DNA from: Pseudaeromonas sharmana
GTDB lineage: Bacteria; Pseudomonadota; Gammaproteobacteria; Enterobacterales; Aeromonadaceae
Length of the DNA stretch: 64,000 bases
Direction: 5' to 3'
NCBI RefSeq assembly: GCF_042649925.1
Contig: NZ_JBHSAF010000007.1
Location: 62,001 to 126,000 of the forward strand
Below, piece by piece: positions 34,925-43,987 of this stretch. Under the pieces are notes generated by a model. The model ran no database searches and was not told the origin of the DNA. It worked only from the letters and a program-made list of their open reading frames with translations. Positions within the stretch are counted from its first letter, which is position 1. Each line of letters opens with the position of its first letter. The position numbers were made by a program, and so were the translations under genes.

Positions 34925-35977
34925 GTGAACACCCGACCGGAACTGCAGGGAACATTGCTCGACAATCTGCTGACCGCGGTCATCCTGCTGGATAGCACGT
35001 TGACAGTTCGCTACGTCAATCCGGCAGCCGAACAGCTTCTTGGGATCAGTGCTCGCCGTTTGCTACAACAATCACTCGACCAGGTCGTTGAGTACACATC
35101 GCTGGATCTGGACCGACTGCGCACTGAACCTCGTCAGGGACAGGGTTTCACCGACAGCGAAGTCACTCTAGTCGTCGATGGGGATCCCAAACTGGTGGAT
35201 GTCAGTGTGGTTACCATCAATGAAGAAGCCCCGCATCTGATTCTGATGGAGCTGCGTAAAATTGATCAACAAAAGCGCATCAGCCAAGAACTGCAACAAC
35301 ATGCCCAACAGCTGGCAGCCCGGGATCTGGTCCGCGGGTTAGCACACGAAATCAAGAACCCATTGGGTGGTTTGCGTGGCGCGGCTCAGCTACTGGAAAA
35401 GGCTCTGCCGGATGCACAGCTGAAAGAGTACACCGGCATCATCATCGCTCAGGCCGATCGGCTGAGGAATCTGGTCGATAGGCTGCTTGGACCACAGCGG
35501 CCAGGACGCCACCAGGTTCACAACGTTCATTCTGTGATGGAACAGGTCCGCCGCCTCGTAGAACTCGAACTCCCTCCCGGCATTCGAATCGAGCGGGATT
35601 ACGATCCCAGCATCCCCGACTTCGAAATGGAGCCGGATCAATTACAGCAGGCGTTTTTGAACATTGTCCGCAATGCAGTCGAAGCCATGGGCGGTGAAGG
35701 GGTCATCAGATTAAAAACCCGTACCGTGTTTCAAATTACCATTCATGGAAAACGTTACCGTCTGGCGGCCGAGATCAAGATTATCGATAACGGCCCGGGC
35801 ATTCCGGAAAACATTCGGGACACCCTTTTCTATCCCATGGTCACCGGGAAAGAAGGAGGGACAGGACTTGGCCTGTCGATTGCACAGAACCTGATCGATC
35901 AACATAAGGGACGCATTGAGTGCGTCAGCTGGCCGGGACATACCGAGTTCAGTATCTATTTACCGCTTCGTAAGTAA
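34925..35977 (+). CDS. ntrB: Nitrogen regulation sensor histidine kinase NtrB (NRII)
   Basis: Soluble kinase/phosphatase that controls NtrC in response to PII. I place the start at the GTG at 34925: GGGAG lies 7 bases upstream and the product is 350 residues (E. coli 349). An earlier in-frame GTG at 34895 lies inside the NtrC dyad and lacks a binding site. PAS domain about 10-110 (NLLTAVILLDSTL), phospho-acceptor His in LAHEIKNPLGGLRGAAQLL (about 137), ATPase boxes NIVRNAVEAM, IDNGPGIP and GGTGLGLSI. Directly followed by ntrC. Confidence 0.95.
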   Translation: MNTRPELQGTLLDNLLTAVILLDSTLTVRYVNPAAEQLLGISARRLLQQSLDQVVEYTSLDLDRLRTEPRQGQGFTDSEVTLVVDGDPKLVDVSVVTINEEAPHLILMELRKIDQQKRISQELQQHAQQLAARDLVRGLAHEIKNPLGGLRGAAQLLEKALPDAQLKEYTGIIIAQADRLRNLVDRLLGPQRPGRHQVHNVHSVMEQVRRLVELELPPGIRIERDYDPSIPDFEMEPDQLQQAFLNIVRNAVEAMGGEGVIRLKTRTVFQITIHGKRYRLAAEIKIIDNGPGIPENIRDTLFYPMVTGKEGGTGLGLSIAQNLIDQHKGRIECVSWPGHTEFSIYLPLRK

Positions 35978-35986
35978 GGGATAAAC

Positions 35987-37399
35987 ATGGCTGCCAAAGT
36001 CTGGATTGTCGATGACGACAGCTCAATTCGCTGGGTTCTGGAAAAGGCACTCAGCTCGGAAGGCTTCGAATGCCAGAGCTTCGAAGATGGGGAAAGTCTG
36101 CTAGATCAGCTCGATTTGGATGTTCCGGATGTCATCGTATCGGATATCCGCATGCCCGGTATCGACGGCTTGTCCCTGCTGCAGCTGATTCAGGAAAAAC
36201 AACCGGATATGCCGGTCATCATCATGACTGCTCACTCCGACCTCGATAGTGCCGTCAATGCCTATCAAAGTGGTGCCTTCGAATACCTGCCCAAACCCTT
36301 TGATATCGATGAGGCAGTTGCATTAGTGCGTCGTGCAGATAGCCATCTGCGCGAACAACGAAATAAGCGGCGCAATAAGCTCCAAGCGATTGCCAATGCT
36401 CCTGAGATCATTGGCGAAGCGCCGGCCATGCAAGAGGTCTTCCGTGCCATTGGCCGCCTGTCTCGTTCCTCCATTTCAGTACTGATCAATGGTCAATCCG
36501 GTACCGGTAAGGAACTGGTCGCACATGCGTTGCACAAGCACAGCCCACGTGCCGCGAAACCGTTTATCGCCTTGAACATGGCGGCCATTCCGAAAGAATT
36601 GATCGAATCGGAGTTGTTCGGACATGAAAAGGGCGCCTTTACCGGTGCCAACAATGTCCGTCACGGCCGCTTTGAACAGGCCAATGGTGGAACCCTGTTT
36701 CTCGATGAAATCGGAGACATGCCACTGGATGTCCAAACCCGTCTGCTGCGGGTACTGGCCGATGGTCAGTTTTACCGTGTCGGTGGACATCAACCGGTTC
36801 AGGTGGATGTCCGGATTATTGCCGCAACACACCAGGATCTTGAACGACGAGTAGCAGATGGTGATTTCCGCGAAGATTTATTTCATCGCTTGAATGTCAT
36901 CCGTATTCATATACCGTCATTGCGTGAACGGCGCGAGGATATCCCCCGCTTGGCCAGTCACTTCCTGGTGCGCGCAGCCAAAGAGCTGAACGTTGAAGCC
37001 AAGATGTTGCATCAGGATACCGAATCCTACATCAGTCGACTGCCCTGGCCGGGTAACGTGCGCCAACTGGAAAACGTCTGCCGCTGGCTAACCGTCATGG
37101 CATCAAGTCAGGAGGTGCTGGTTTCCGACTTGCCTCCGGAGTTGTTACATCCTGCGGAGGAGCGCCCCGTCACGCGCGAGCAAGTCTCGATGCGCTGGCA
37201 GGATCAGCTGCAACACTGGGTCGCGCAGAAGCTCGCCAGAGGTGAAGTGGATATTCTGGGTGAAGCGCTACCGGAGTTTGAACGCATCATGCTCAACACC
37301 GCGTTGCAACATACCCATGGCCACAAGCAGGAAGCCGCCAGACTGCTCGGCTGGGGACGTAACACGCTGACGAGAAAGCTCAAGGAACTCGACATGTGA
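35987..37399 (+). CDS. ntrC: Nitrogen regulation response regulator NtrC (NRI)
   Basis: Sigma-54 enhancer-binding activator of nitrogen-scavenging genes. The 470-residue protein (E. coli 469) has a receiver domain with phospho-acceptor Asp53 (VSDIRMPG), an AAA+ domain with Walker A GQSGTGKE (about 167), the sigma-54 contact loop GAFTGA (about 216), Walker B GGTLFLDEIGDM, and a Fis-type HTH at the C-terminus (KQEAARLLGWGRNTLTRKL). It starts 9 bases after ntrB and should share its message. Confidence 0.96.
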   Translation: MAAKVWIVDDDSSIRWVLEKALSSEGFECQSFEDGESLLDQLDLDVPDVIVSDIRMPGIDGLSLLQLIQEKQPDMPVIIMTAHSDLDSAVNAYQSGAFEYLPKPFDIDEAVALVRRADSHLREQRNKRRNKLQAIANAPEIIGEAPAMQEVFRAIGRLSRSSISVLINGQSGTGKELVAHALHKHSPRAAKPFIALNMAAIPKELIESELFGHEKGAFTGANNVRHGRFEQANGGTLFLDEIGDMPLDVQTRLLRVLADGQFYRVGGHQPVQVDVRIIAATHQDLERRVADGDFREDLFHRLNVIRIHIPSLRERREDIPRLASHFLVRAAKELNVEAKMLHQDTESYISRLPWPGNVRQLENVCRWLTVMASSQEVLVSDLPPELLHPAEERPVTREQVSMRWQDQLQHWVAQKLARGEVDILGEALPEFERIMLNTALQHTHGHKQEAARLLGWGRNTLTRKLKELDM

Positions 37400-37472
37400 A
37401 AAACGCTTGCTGTCGCCGTTATGTAAAATAACGCTGCGGCAGCGGGCGACGTCCGCTTATCCTGACGTTAAA

Positions 37473-37489
37473 ATCGATACCATATCGAT
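37473..37489. promoter_or_regulatory. Perfect dyad upstream of add
   Basis: ATCGATA-CCA-TATCGAT, 7-bp arms, 20 bases before the add ATG and next to a TAAAAT -10 candidate. It looks like an operator but matches no regulator that I know (not a PurR box). Confidence 0.35.
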
Positions 37490-37508
37490 AGCCACAGGAT
37501 AGACCGAT

Positions 37509-38513
37509 ATGTTCGATGCCCGTTTTCCCCTGATAGATCTGCACCGCCATCTTGATGGCAACATCCGTCCGCAAACCATTCTCGATTTGGGGCGGCAGCA
37601 CAACCTGGTGTTACCCGCCTCGTCACTGGCAGAGCTGATTCCACACGTCAGAATCGTGGAAAATGAACCCAGCCTGGTGGCCTTCCTGAACAAGCTCGAT
37701 TGGGGCGTCAAGGTGCTGGCCGATTATGACGCCTGCCGGCGTGTCGCCTACGAGAACATCGAAGACCTGCAACTGGCCGGCATCGATTATGCTGAATTGC
37801 GTTTCAGCCCCGGCTATATGGCCATGACCCATGGTCTGGATCCTTCTGCCGTCGTGGAAGCGGTCATTGATGGTGTGCAGGCGGGTTGCCGGGACTTCAA
37901 CCGTCAGGCCAATCTCATTGGCATTATGAGCCGGACCTTTGGACAAGAGGCATGCCACCGGGAGCTTGATGCCTGCCTCGCTCATGCCGACCAGTTCGTT
38001 GCCCTCGATTTGGCGGGTGATGAACTGGGGTTCCCCGGACCACTGTTTGAAGCACATTTCAGCCGAGTCCGCGATGCCGGCTTGCGCATTACAGTCCATG
38101 CCGGAGAGGCCGCAGGAGCAAACAGCATCTGGCACGCGATCCGCCGCTTGGGCGCCGAGCGCATTGGACATGGCGTCAAGGCCATCGAAGACCCGGTGTT
38201 GATGAACTACCTGGCAGAACAAGGGATAGGCATTGAGACCTGTCTGACGTCAAATATTCAGACCAGTACTGTACCCAGTTACCGTCAGCATCCGGTACGA
38301 CACTTTCTCGAGCATGGCATCCTGGCATGCCTCAATACCGATGATCCTGCAGTTGAAGGCATTGAACTTGCCCACGAATATCATGTCGCCGCCCCTGCCG
38401 CAGGCCTCACCACGGCACAGATACAGCAGCTGCAGCAGAATGCACTAACACTGGCGTTTCTGGACGACGCAAGTAAACGCGCCTTGTGTGATAAGGTCGG
38501 TCAATCGAGCTGA
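37509..38513 (+). CDS. add: Adenosine deaminase
   Basis: Zn-dependent deamination of (deoxy)adenosine to (deoxy)inosine in purine salvage. The 334-residue protein (E. coli 333) has the metal ligands LHRHLDG (about 13-17), His in TVHAGEA (about 197), the catalytic ERIGHGVKA His (about 220) and Asp in NTDDPAVEG (about 278). Single gene between ntrC and a bidirectional hairpin; the convergent gene is slyB. Confidence 0.95.
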   Translation: MFDARFPLIDLHRHLDGNIRPQTILDLGRQHNLVLPASSLAELIPHVRIVENEPSLVAFLNKLDWGVKVLADYDACRRVAYENIEDLQLAGIDYAELRFSPGYMAMTHGLDPSAVVEAVIDGVQAGCRDFNRQANLIGIMSRTFGQEACHRELDACLAHADQFVALDLAGDELGFPGPLFEAHFSRVRDAGLRITVHAGEAAGANSIWHAIRRLGAERIGHGVKAIEDPVLMNYLAEQGIGIETCLTSNIQTSTVPSYRQHPVRHFLEHGILACLNTDDPAVEGIELAHEYHVAAPAAGLTTAQIQQLQQNALTLAFLDDASKRALCDKVGQSS

Positions 38514-38546
38514 ACCGCAGAGAACAACAAGCCGACCACAGAAGGC

Positions 38547-38580
38547 AACAAGGGCGCCGCAATGGGCGCCCTTGTTCTTC
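38547..38580. terminator. Bidirectional hairpin between add and slyB
   Basis: A 12-bp perfect stem AACAAGGGCGCC/GGCGCCCTTGTT in the gap between two convergent genes, with T-rich flank on the plus strand. Confidence 0.7.
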
Positions 38581-38602
38581 ACACCGTTTGCGCGCCGGAT
38601 GA

Positions 38603-39070
38603 TCAGTCCACCAGCCCGACATTGGTCTTGCCTTGAGACTGGACAATGCGCACCCGCTTGCCCGCAACCAACTTGGGATCGGCTTTTTGCACAACAACAA
38701 TGCTGTCGCCGTTTTCTTTTCTGATTTCCAGCTCGACACCATCAACCTGGTTCAGCTTGTCTCCGGCCGCTTTACCCGCAGCAGCACCACCGATTGCGCC
38801 TGCGACGGTAGCAATATCCTGGCCTTTTCCTCCGCCCACGGCACTGCCTAACACGCCACCCAACACACCACCCGCCAACGTCCCCAGAACGGAGTCTTCA
38901 CCGTCCTGAATCTTCACCGGCCGCGTCGAGGTGATAGTGCCGTAGGAAACGGTCTGCACCGTTTTAGCTTGTTGCGCCGTGTAAACGTCTCCGGAGAAAT
39001 TATCGCTGTTAGCACAACCAGCCAGCGCGACCAAGGTACCCAGAGCCAGTACGCCAATATGCTTTTTCAT
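38603..39070 (-). CDS. slyB: Outer membrane lipoprotein with glycine zipper (SlyB/Pcp family)
   Basis: A 155-residue lipoprotein with signal peptide and lipobox LVALAGC (acylated Cys at about 19; Ala-Asn follows). The glycine-zipper 2TM region (about 60-105, GTLAGGVLGGVLGSAVGG and VAGAIGGAAAGKAAG) is diagnostic of SlyB. In enterobacteria SlyB is PhoP-regulated and stabilises the outer membrane. Regulation here is not visible. Confidence 0.88.
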   Translation of the reverse strand: MKKHIGVLALGTLVALAGCANSDNFSGDVYTAQQAKTVQTVSYGTITSTRPVKIQDGEDSVLGTLAGGVLGGVLGSAVGGGKGQDIATVAGAIGGAAAGKAAGDKLNQVDGVELEIRKENGDSIVVVQKADPKLVAGKRVRIVQSQGKTNVGLVD

Positions 39071-39202
39071 CTGAAACGCTCCTCATCTTCCAAACCGGAC
39101 TGACTCCAGCAAAAGCAGTCCGGTCCATATTACTACTGAGTTTAGCCCAGACAAGTCGCAAGGCAGTCACTGGCTCAACGGCAGCTCAACCAGACTATAA
39201 AC

Positions 39203-40315
39203 TCATCCCAGTAACGTCATCGGCTCAACAAATGGGACCGCCAGTGAACCGGCAACACCTGCATGCGTGATATGACCACGACACACATTCAGTCCATTTC
39301 GCAGATGGGGATCATGACGCAAGGCCGCTTCGCCCTGATCAGCCAAAGCCAGCACGAAAGGCAGAGTGGCATTATTCAATGCAAAGGTTGAGGTTCGCGG
39401 TACCGCGCCAGGCATGTTGGCAACACAATAGTGAATGACCCCTTCCACTTCATAGGTTGGCTCATCGTGTGTGGTGGCCCGCGAAGTTTCAAAACAGCCA
39501 CCCTGATCAATGGCAACATCAACCACGACAGAACCGCGCTTCATCTTCGGCAGCAGATCACGGCTCAGCAGCTTAGGAGCGGACGCTCCGGGGACCAGAA
39601 CCCCACCGATGACCAAATCCGCATCCAGCGCATGCTGCTCTATGGCATCCTGAGTTGCATATTGGGTATTGATAGCAGTTCCATACTGCTTCCACAGATT
39701 ACGCAGGACATCGACATTGCGATCCAGCACCCACACTTCCGCGCCCATACCAGAAGCGATCATGGCCGCGTGAGAACCAACTACGCCACCACCGAGGATC
39801 ACCACTTTCGCCGGTGGCACTCCCGGTACCCCACCTAGCAACACGCCAAAACCGCCATGGGGCTTCTCCAGAAAATAGGCACCCGCCTGGATCGCCATAC
39901 GACCCGCGACCTCGGACATCGGCGCCAGTAACGGGAGTCCTCCTGTAGCAGACGTTACGGTCTCATACGCCACACAAGTCGCACCACTGGCCATCAACGC
40001 CTTTGCCTGCTCGGGATCCGGAGCCAGATGCAGATACGTAAACAACAGCTGACCAGGTCTCAGTAGAGCACACTCTTGCAGTTGAGGCTCTTTGACCTTC
40101 ACGATCAGCTCGCTACGTGCAAATACCTCCTCGGCAGAGGAAACCACTTCTGCTCCGGCTTGCATGTAATCGGCATCGCTGACCCCGATGCCAACACCCG
40201 CAGAGGCTTCCACCAGCACACTGTGTCCACGCGCCGTCAATTCGCGCACGCTGGCCGGGGCAAGCCCCACACGATACTCTCTGACCTTGATCTCCTTTGG
40301 TACTCCGACAATCAT
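39203..40315 (-). CDS. ald: Alanine dehydrogenase
   Basis: NAD-dependent interconversion of L-alanine and pyruvate plus ammonia. With the start at 40315 (AGGAGG six bases upstream) it is 370 residues and begins MIVGVPKEIKVREYRVGL. The NAD-binding fold is visible at VVILGGGVVGSHAAMIASGMG (split over about 168-190), with catalytic Lys/His region LFTYLHLA (about 92). It could allow use of alanine as nitrogen source, fitting the nearby nitrogen genes, though no NtrC site is seen upstream. Confidence 0.94.
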   Translation of the reverse strand: MIVGVPKEIKVREYRVGLAPASVRELTARGHSVLVEASAGVGIGVSDADYMQAGAEVVSSAEEVFARSELIVKVKEPQLQECALLRPGQLLFTYLHLAPDPEQAKALMASGATCVAYETVTSATGGLPLLAPMSEVAGRMAIQAGAYFLEKPHGGFGVLLGGVPGVPPAKVVILGGGVVGSHAAMIASGMGAEVWVLDRNVDVLRNLWKQYGTAINTQYATQDAIEQHALDADLVIGGVLVPGASAPKLLSRDLLPKMKRGSVVVDVAIDQGGCFETSRATTHDEPTYEVEGVIHYCVANMPGAVPRTSTFALNNATLPFVLALADQGEAALRHDPHLRNGLNVCRGHITHAGVAGSLAVPFVEPMTLLG

Positions 40316-40659
40316 ATTTCCTCCTGCCGACAGCGGCGTCACATCATTAATATTGGCATAACAACCAAAATCAGCCCTTTCACCTGAGATAAAACTTAAT
40401 ACCCAGTTGATAGAGCTACCCTCTGTCTTAAATTCAGCAATAGATATGCCAACAAGGTAACTAAATGTTTTATAAGGATTTTTATTTTTGGCGGAGAGAA
40501 TAGATCGGATTCTCGCACTTAATAAGCCAGCGAATCACCAAAATAGAACACCAATATGTCGCGCACACAAAAACAAAAGCCACTGCCAAAATCGATAATG
40601 GCAGTGACTTTTACTAAGAATTGCAATTTAAATGGGATTTTATTCCGCAAACCTAGACA
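40316..40659. other. AT-rich interval between ald and hemN, with hemN terminator
   Basis: No gene is seen in these 344 bases. The right end holds the hemN terminator: stem CACTGCCA/TGGCAGTG (40581-40606) followed on the minus strand by TTTTGTTTTTG. The rest is AT-rich and should carry the ald promoter on the minus strand; I could not pick a clear -35/-10 pair. Confidence 0.6.
40566..40612 (-). terminator. Rho-independent terminator of hemN
   Basis: 8-bp perfect stem CACTGCCA/TGGCAGTG with a 10-base loop and T-rich tail on the minus strand, about 50 bases beyond the hemN stop. Confidence 0.75.
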
Positions 40660-42033
40660 TCAAATCACTCGAGAAAACTGCTGTTGTCGAGCACGCTCCC
40701 GCAGGTAAACGTCGAAGCACATGCAGATATTACGGATCAACAAGCGGCCAGTAGAGCTGACGCGGATCCCGGACGCATCCACACTGACCAGACCGTCATG
40801 GACAAACGGCGCCAATAGCGCCAGATCCGTGGCAAAATACTCCGCAAAACAGATGCCAAAACGCGCCTCAATCGCGGCGTAATCCAAATGGAAATTGCAG
40901 ATCAGTTGCTTGATCACTTCACGGCGCAGCAAGTCATCCGCAGAAAGCGCGCACCCCTTCCACTGCGCCTGGCCCTGAGCCTCGATCGCCGCATAATAAG
41001 TCTTGAGATCTTTCTGATTCTGCGAATACGCATCACCCAACATGCTGATTGATGACACCCCCAGGCCCAGCAGATCACACTCCCCCTGAGTGGTATACCC
41101 CTGGAAGTTGCGATGTAACTTCCCTTCCCGTTGCGCTACGGCGAGCTCATCATCCGGCAACGCGAAATGATCCATCCCTATATACTGGTAGCCCTGCTCC
41201 GTGAGATAGGAGATGGTGTCCTGCAACATGGCCAATTTCTCAGCGGCGGGCGGTAACTGTTCTTCACGAATCTTGTGTTGACCGGCAAAGCGTGACGGCA
41301 GGTGGGCATAGTTGAAAATCGACAGCCGTGCGGGCCGAAGTGCAACCACCTGTTCCAGCGTATGTTGAAAGCTGGCTCGGGTCTGCAACGGTAACCCGTA
41401 GATTAAATCGAGGTTCGTGGAACGGAATCCCAGTTCACGCGCACGAACCAGGAGTGCACGAATAAAATCGTTATCCTGCACCCGGTTAACCGCTTGCTGT
41501 ACCTCAAGGTTGAAATCCTGCACTCCAAAGCTCAAGCGGTTAAAACCCACCTCGCGCAGCACATCCAGCAAGGAGATATCGATCTCGCGCGGGTCCACCT
41601 CGATGCTGAATTCGCCTTCACTAGCCAGATTGAAGTGATGTCGCAACATCGTCATCAATTGCCGGATCTCATCCGCATTGAGATAGGTTGGCGTTCCGCC
41701 ACCCCAGTGCAACTGCGTCACGCTACGTTGCGCAAACAAACGGGCCATCTGCGCCATTTCCTTGTCCAGATAGGTCAAGTACTCAGCCGCTTTCTGGGTC
41801 TGGCGCGTCACGATTTTGTTGCATGCACAGTAATAGCAAAGCATGTGACAAAACGGGATATGCACATACAGCGACAGCGGCCGCTGTGGATATTGGCTGG
41901 CCGCCCGCAAGAATTGCGGGTAATCAAACGCCTCGCTGAATTCAAGCGCGGTCGGATAGGAGGTATAACGTGGACCGCTGTAATTGTATTTTTGAATCAG
42001 CGCCTCATCCCACACAACTTTGTCATACTGCAC
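40660..42033 (-). CDS. hemN: Oxygen-independent coproporphyrinogen III oxidase
   Basis: Radical-SAM enzyme for the anaerobic conversion of coproporphyrinogen III to protoporphyrinogen IX in haem synthesis. The start is the GTG at 42033 (GGAGG seven bases upstream), giving 457 residues, identical to E. coli HemN. The 4Fe-4S cluster Cys are Cys62, Cys66 and Cys69 (FCHMLCYYCACNK), preceded by YNYSGPRYTSYPTALEFS. The C-terminus QQFSRVI is as in E. coli. A frame extension to an ATG at 42069 lacks homology. It is 39 bases downstream of yihI. Confidence 0.95.
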   Translation of the reverse strand: MQYDKVVWDEALIQKYNYSGPRYTSYPTALEFSEAFDYPQFLRAASQYPQRPLSLYVHIPFCHMLCYYCACNKIVTRQTQKAAEYLTYLDKEMAQMARLFAQRSVTQLHWGGGTPTYLNADEIRQLMTMLRHHFNLASEGEFSIEVDPREIDISLLDVLREVGFNRLSFGVQDFNLEVQQAVNRVQDNDFIRALLVRARELGFRSTNLDLIYGLPLQTRASFQHTLEQVVALRPARLSIFNYAHLPSRFAGQHKIREEQLPPAAEKLAMLQDTISYLTEQGYQYIGMDHFALPDDELAVAQREGKLHRNFQGYTTQGECDLLGLGVSSISMLGDAYSQNQKDLKTYYAAIEAQGQAQWKGCALSADDLLRREVIKQLICNFHLDYAAIEARFGICFAEYFATDLALLAPFVHDGLVSVDASGIRVSSTGRLLIRNICMCFDVYLRERARQQQFSRVI

Positions 42034-42072
42034 TGCATCGCCTCCCCCGCCAACACGACGGGACAACATGGA

Positions 42073-42654
42073 TTACTTCTTATAGTCAGGATCCAGCTCG
42101 CTCGGATCAAAGTCGTCGTCAATAAAGCGCTGCAGCAGATCCTCCGGAGTGGATGGTTCATCCTCGTCGTCGTCTTCAATGCCCAATGCATTGGCCAACT
42201 GCTGGTGACGCTCCAGTTGCGCATCCAGCCATACCTGGTCAGCTGCAACCAAGGTTTCCCCGCCATCGAGCTTGTCGAGTAACAAATTCAGACGCTCATC
42301 GTTCTCGATGGCTTCCATCTCCTGCTCCAATGCCCGCAACCGCTTCTTCTCTTGTTCAGCGGCGAGTTTGAGCGGATCCTGGGCCGGTTTGGTCTGGGGT
42401 TTCGCCACGTTCGCCGGCTTCTCGACAACCAGCGCCACCGGCTTGCGGGAGCCTACCCGGGGATCTTTTGCCTGCCCAGAGGTTCCCTTCTTCTGATTGG
42501 CATTTTCCGCAGCCTGCCGGTTACCCGGCTTGAGCCCTTTTCGCTTGGCTTCCCGCTTGCGCTCGCGCCCCGCCAGGGCACTCTCCTGAGACTCTTTCTT
42601 CTTGAACGATTTGCCCTTTGTGGTCGCTGGTTGGGCTTTCTGCGTGACAGCCAT
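42073..42654 (-). CDS. yihI: Der GTPase-activating protein YihI
   Basis: Modulates the ribosome-assembly GTPase Der in E. coli. The 193-residue protein (E. coli 169) shows the family pattern: a Lys/Arg-rich N-terminal half (about 1-75, SFKKKESQESALAGRERKRE), a coiled-coil segment (about 95-130, EQEKKRLRALEQEMEAIEND) and an acidic C-terminal tail (DDDEDEPSTPEDLL). The neighbourhood hemN - yihI is the E. coli one. Confidence 0.9.
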   Translation of the reverse strand: MAVTQKAQPATTKGKSFKKKESQESALAGRERKREAKRKGLKPGNRQAAENANQKKGTSGQAKDPRVGSRKPVALVVEKPANVAKPQTKPAQDPLKLAAEQEKKRLRALEQEMEAIENDERLNLLLDKLDGGETLVAADQVWLDAQLERHQQLANALGIEDDDEDEPSTPEDLLQRFIDDDFDPSELDPDYKK

Positions 42655-42840
42655 GCTGCTCTCCGGAAGTGTTGTTGCTCATTCCGCCTCACGGCGGCCT
42701 ATAGGTTCAATATTGTGACATGAAAGCGACCCGCGCCCAACTTCCGAGCCGATTACGTGATTCCTGACCCGGATCGATACATGACAGCGGCGATTCAGGT
42801 ATGCTGCCGGCCTGCCTTCTTATTTAGTGATGGAGCGGCC

Positions 42841-43062
42841 ATGAGCCAACTGCGTGCCCCCAAGCCTTTGCTGTTTCTCGATATTCTTGGATCCATTCTG
42901 CTGCTATGGGGACTGATTGAACATTTTGGCTGGGCGCAGTTGATGCCCGAAGCCTGGCGTTTTCCGTATTATCAGCCTGTGCTGCTGGTGACCGGGTTAT
43001 TGTTGATCGCCCCGTATCAGTTTTTCATCGTCGTCGACGCGCTGCGTCAGCGTCGTCGCTAA
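42841..43062 (+). CDS. Small membrane protein (DUF1418-like)
   Basis: A 73-residue protein with two hydrophobic segments (about 13-33 and 48-66) and a basic C-terminus (DALRQRRR). The layout and the PKPLLFLDILGSILLLWGLI start resemble YbjC/DUF1418 proteins; I am not certain of the family. The ATG at 42841 has GGAGC upstream; an upstream in-frame ATG at 42757 has no binding site. Function unknown. Confidence 0.65.
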   Translation: MSQLRAPKPLLFLDILGSILLLWGLIEHFGWAQLMPEAWRFPYYQPVLLVTGLLLIAPYQFFIVVDALRQRRR

Positions 43063-43201
43063 TGGAATCGGCAAGAAAATGGGCAGGATCCCACTCTTGC
43101 CACTACCATTTTGTCATAATCACCTGACGTTCACCTGTGCCTGCCCAGTCTGACGTGAGAGACTTGGCCGCACTATCCTCGCAGTCGCCGGAAACCCTGT
43201 C

Positions 43202-43903
43202 ATGATGAAATCCAATAAAAAGAGCGCTCCTATCAGTACTGAAGACATCCTGCTCAAGCTGTGTCATTCCGTCACCAGCGTGCTTTCCGAAGCCACGCAC
43301 CACGAAATCAACTATTCGCCGATGGTTCAGCGCATCAGCAAGACCTGTCTGCGCCCGGATATCGGATGTTTTGTTCTGTTCGATGGCGCCTTCTCCGGTC
43401 TGGTTGTGATCAATTTCACCGCCGCGGCCGCACTGGAGGTATACCAGAATTATTTGGTCAATATGGGCATCCCGAAAGAAGAGTTGGCGACCCTGCATAC
43501 CTCAGATGAGGTCGGAAACGTCATGGGTGAATTGATGAACCAGATCCTAGGTGATTTTACCAGCAAGGTTAGTCAGGAGCTGCATACCTCGATCAGTCAA
43601 AGTCAGCCAAAGATGCTGACCCTGAACAAACAGGTACTGATTTCGGTGGACACCAATCTTGACCGCCCGCAGGCACGCCGCGTCTCTTTCTATACCGAGA
43701 AGAACAACATCTTCTACATGGAGCTGGCCATGGATAAGACCGAATTCATCCAGCTGCACGACTTTGAACGCCACGAAGAGGTGGATCCGGATAGCCTGCT
43801 GCAAAGCATTGCCAATGGCGAAAATCCTAATGCCACCTCGACACAGAACATAGAAACCCGCAACGATGACCATGACGATTTGCTGGCCTCTCTGGGTCTC
43901 TAA
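43202..43903 (+). CDS. DUF3334 family protein, CheX/CheC-like features
   Basis: A 233-residue cytoplasmic protein of the DUF3334 family found in Aeromonas, Vibrio and relatives. The segment SDEVGNVMGELMNQILGDF (about 102-120) contains an ExxN motif, as in CheC/CheX/FliY phosphatases, followed by a Pro about 30 residues later. The C-terminal 30 residues are hydrophilic and acidic. A CheX-like fold acting on a response regulator is therefore possible; no experimental role is known to me. Single gene ending at a strong hairpin. Confidence 0.72.
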   Translation: MMKSNKKSAPISTEDILLKLCHSVTSVLSEATHHEINYSPMVQRISKTCLRPDIGCFVLFDGAFSGLVVINFTAAAALEVYQNYLVNMGIPKEELATLHTSDEVGNVMGELMNQILGDFTSKVSQELHTSISQSQPKMLTLNKQVLISVDTNLDRPQARRVSFYTEKNNIFYMELAMDKTEFIQLHDFERHEEVDPDSLLQSIANGENPNATSTQNIETRNDDHDDLLASLGL

Positions 43904-43920
43904 TCCTGCATAGACAGCAA

Positions 43921-43946
43921 CATCAAACCGCCGAGGCGGTTTGATG
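43921..43946. terminator. Bidirectional hairpin after the DUF3334 gene
   Basis: A perfect 12-bp stem CATCAAACCGCC/GGCGGTTTGATG with a GA loop lies between convergent genes. The T's are within the stem (GGTTTGATG). Confidence 0.65.
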
Positions 43947-43987
43947 TGTCGTCACCCACTCTCTGTACGCAACTGAATTCATCTGAT

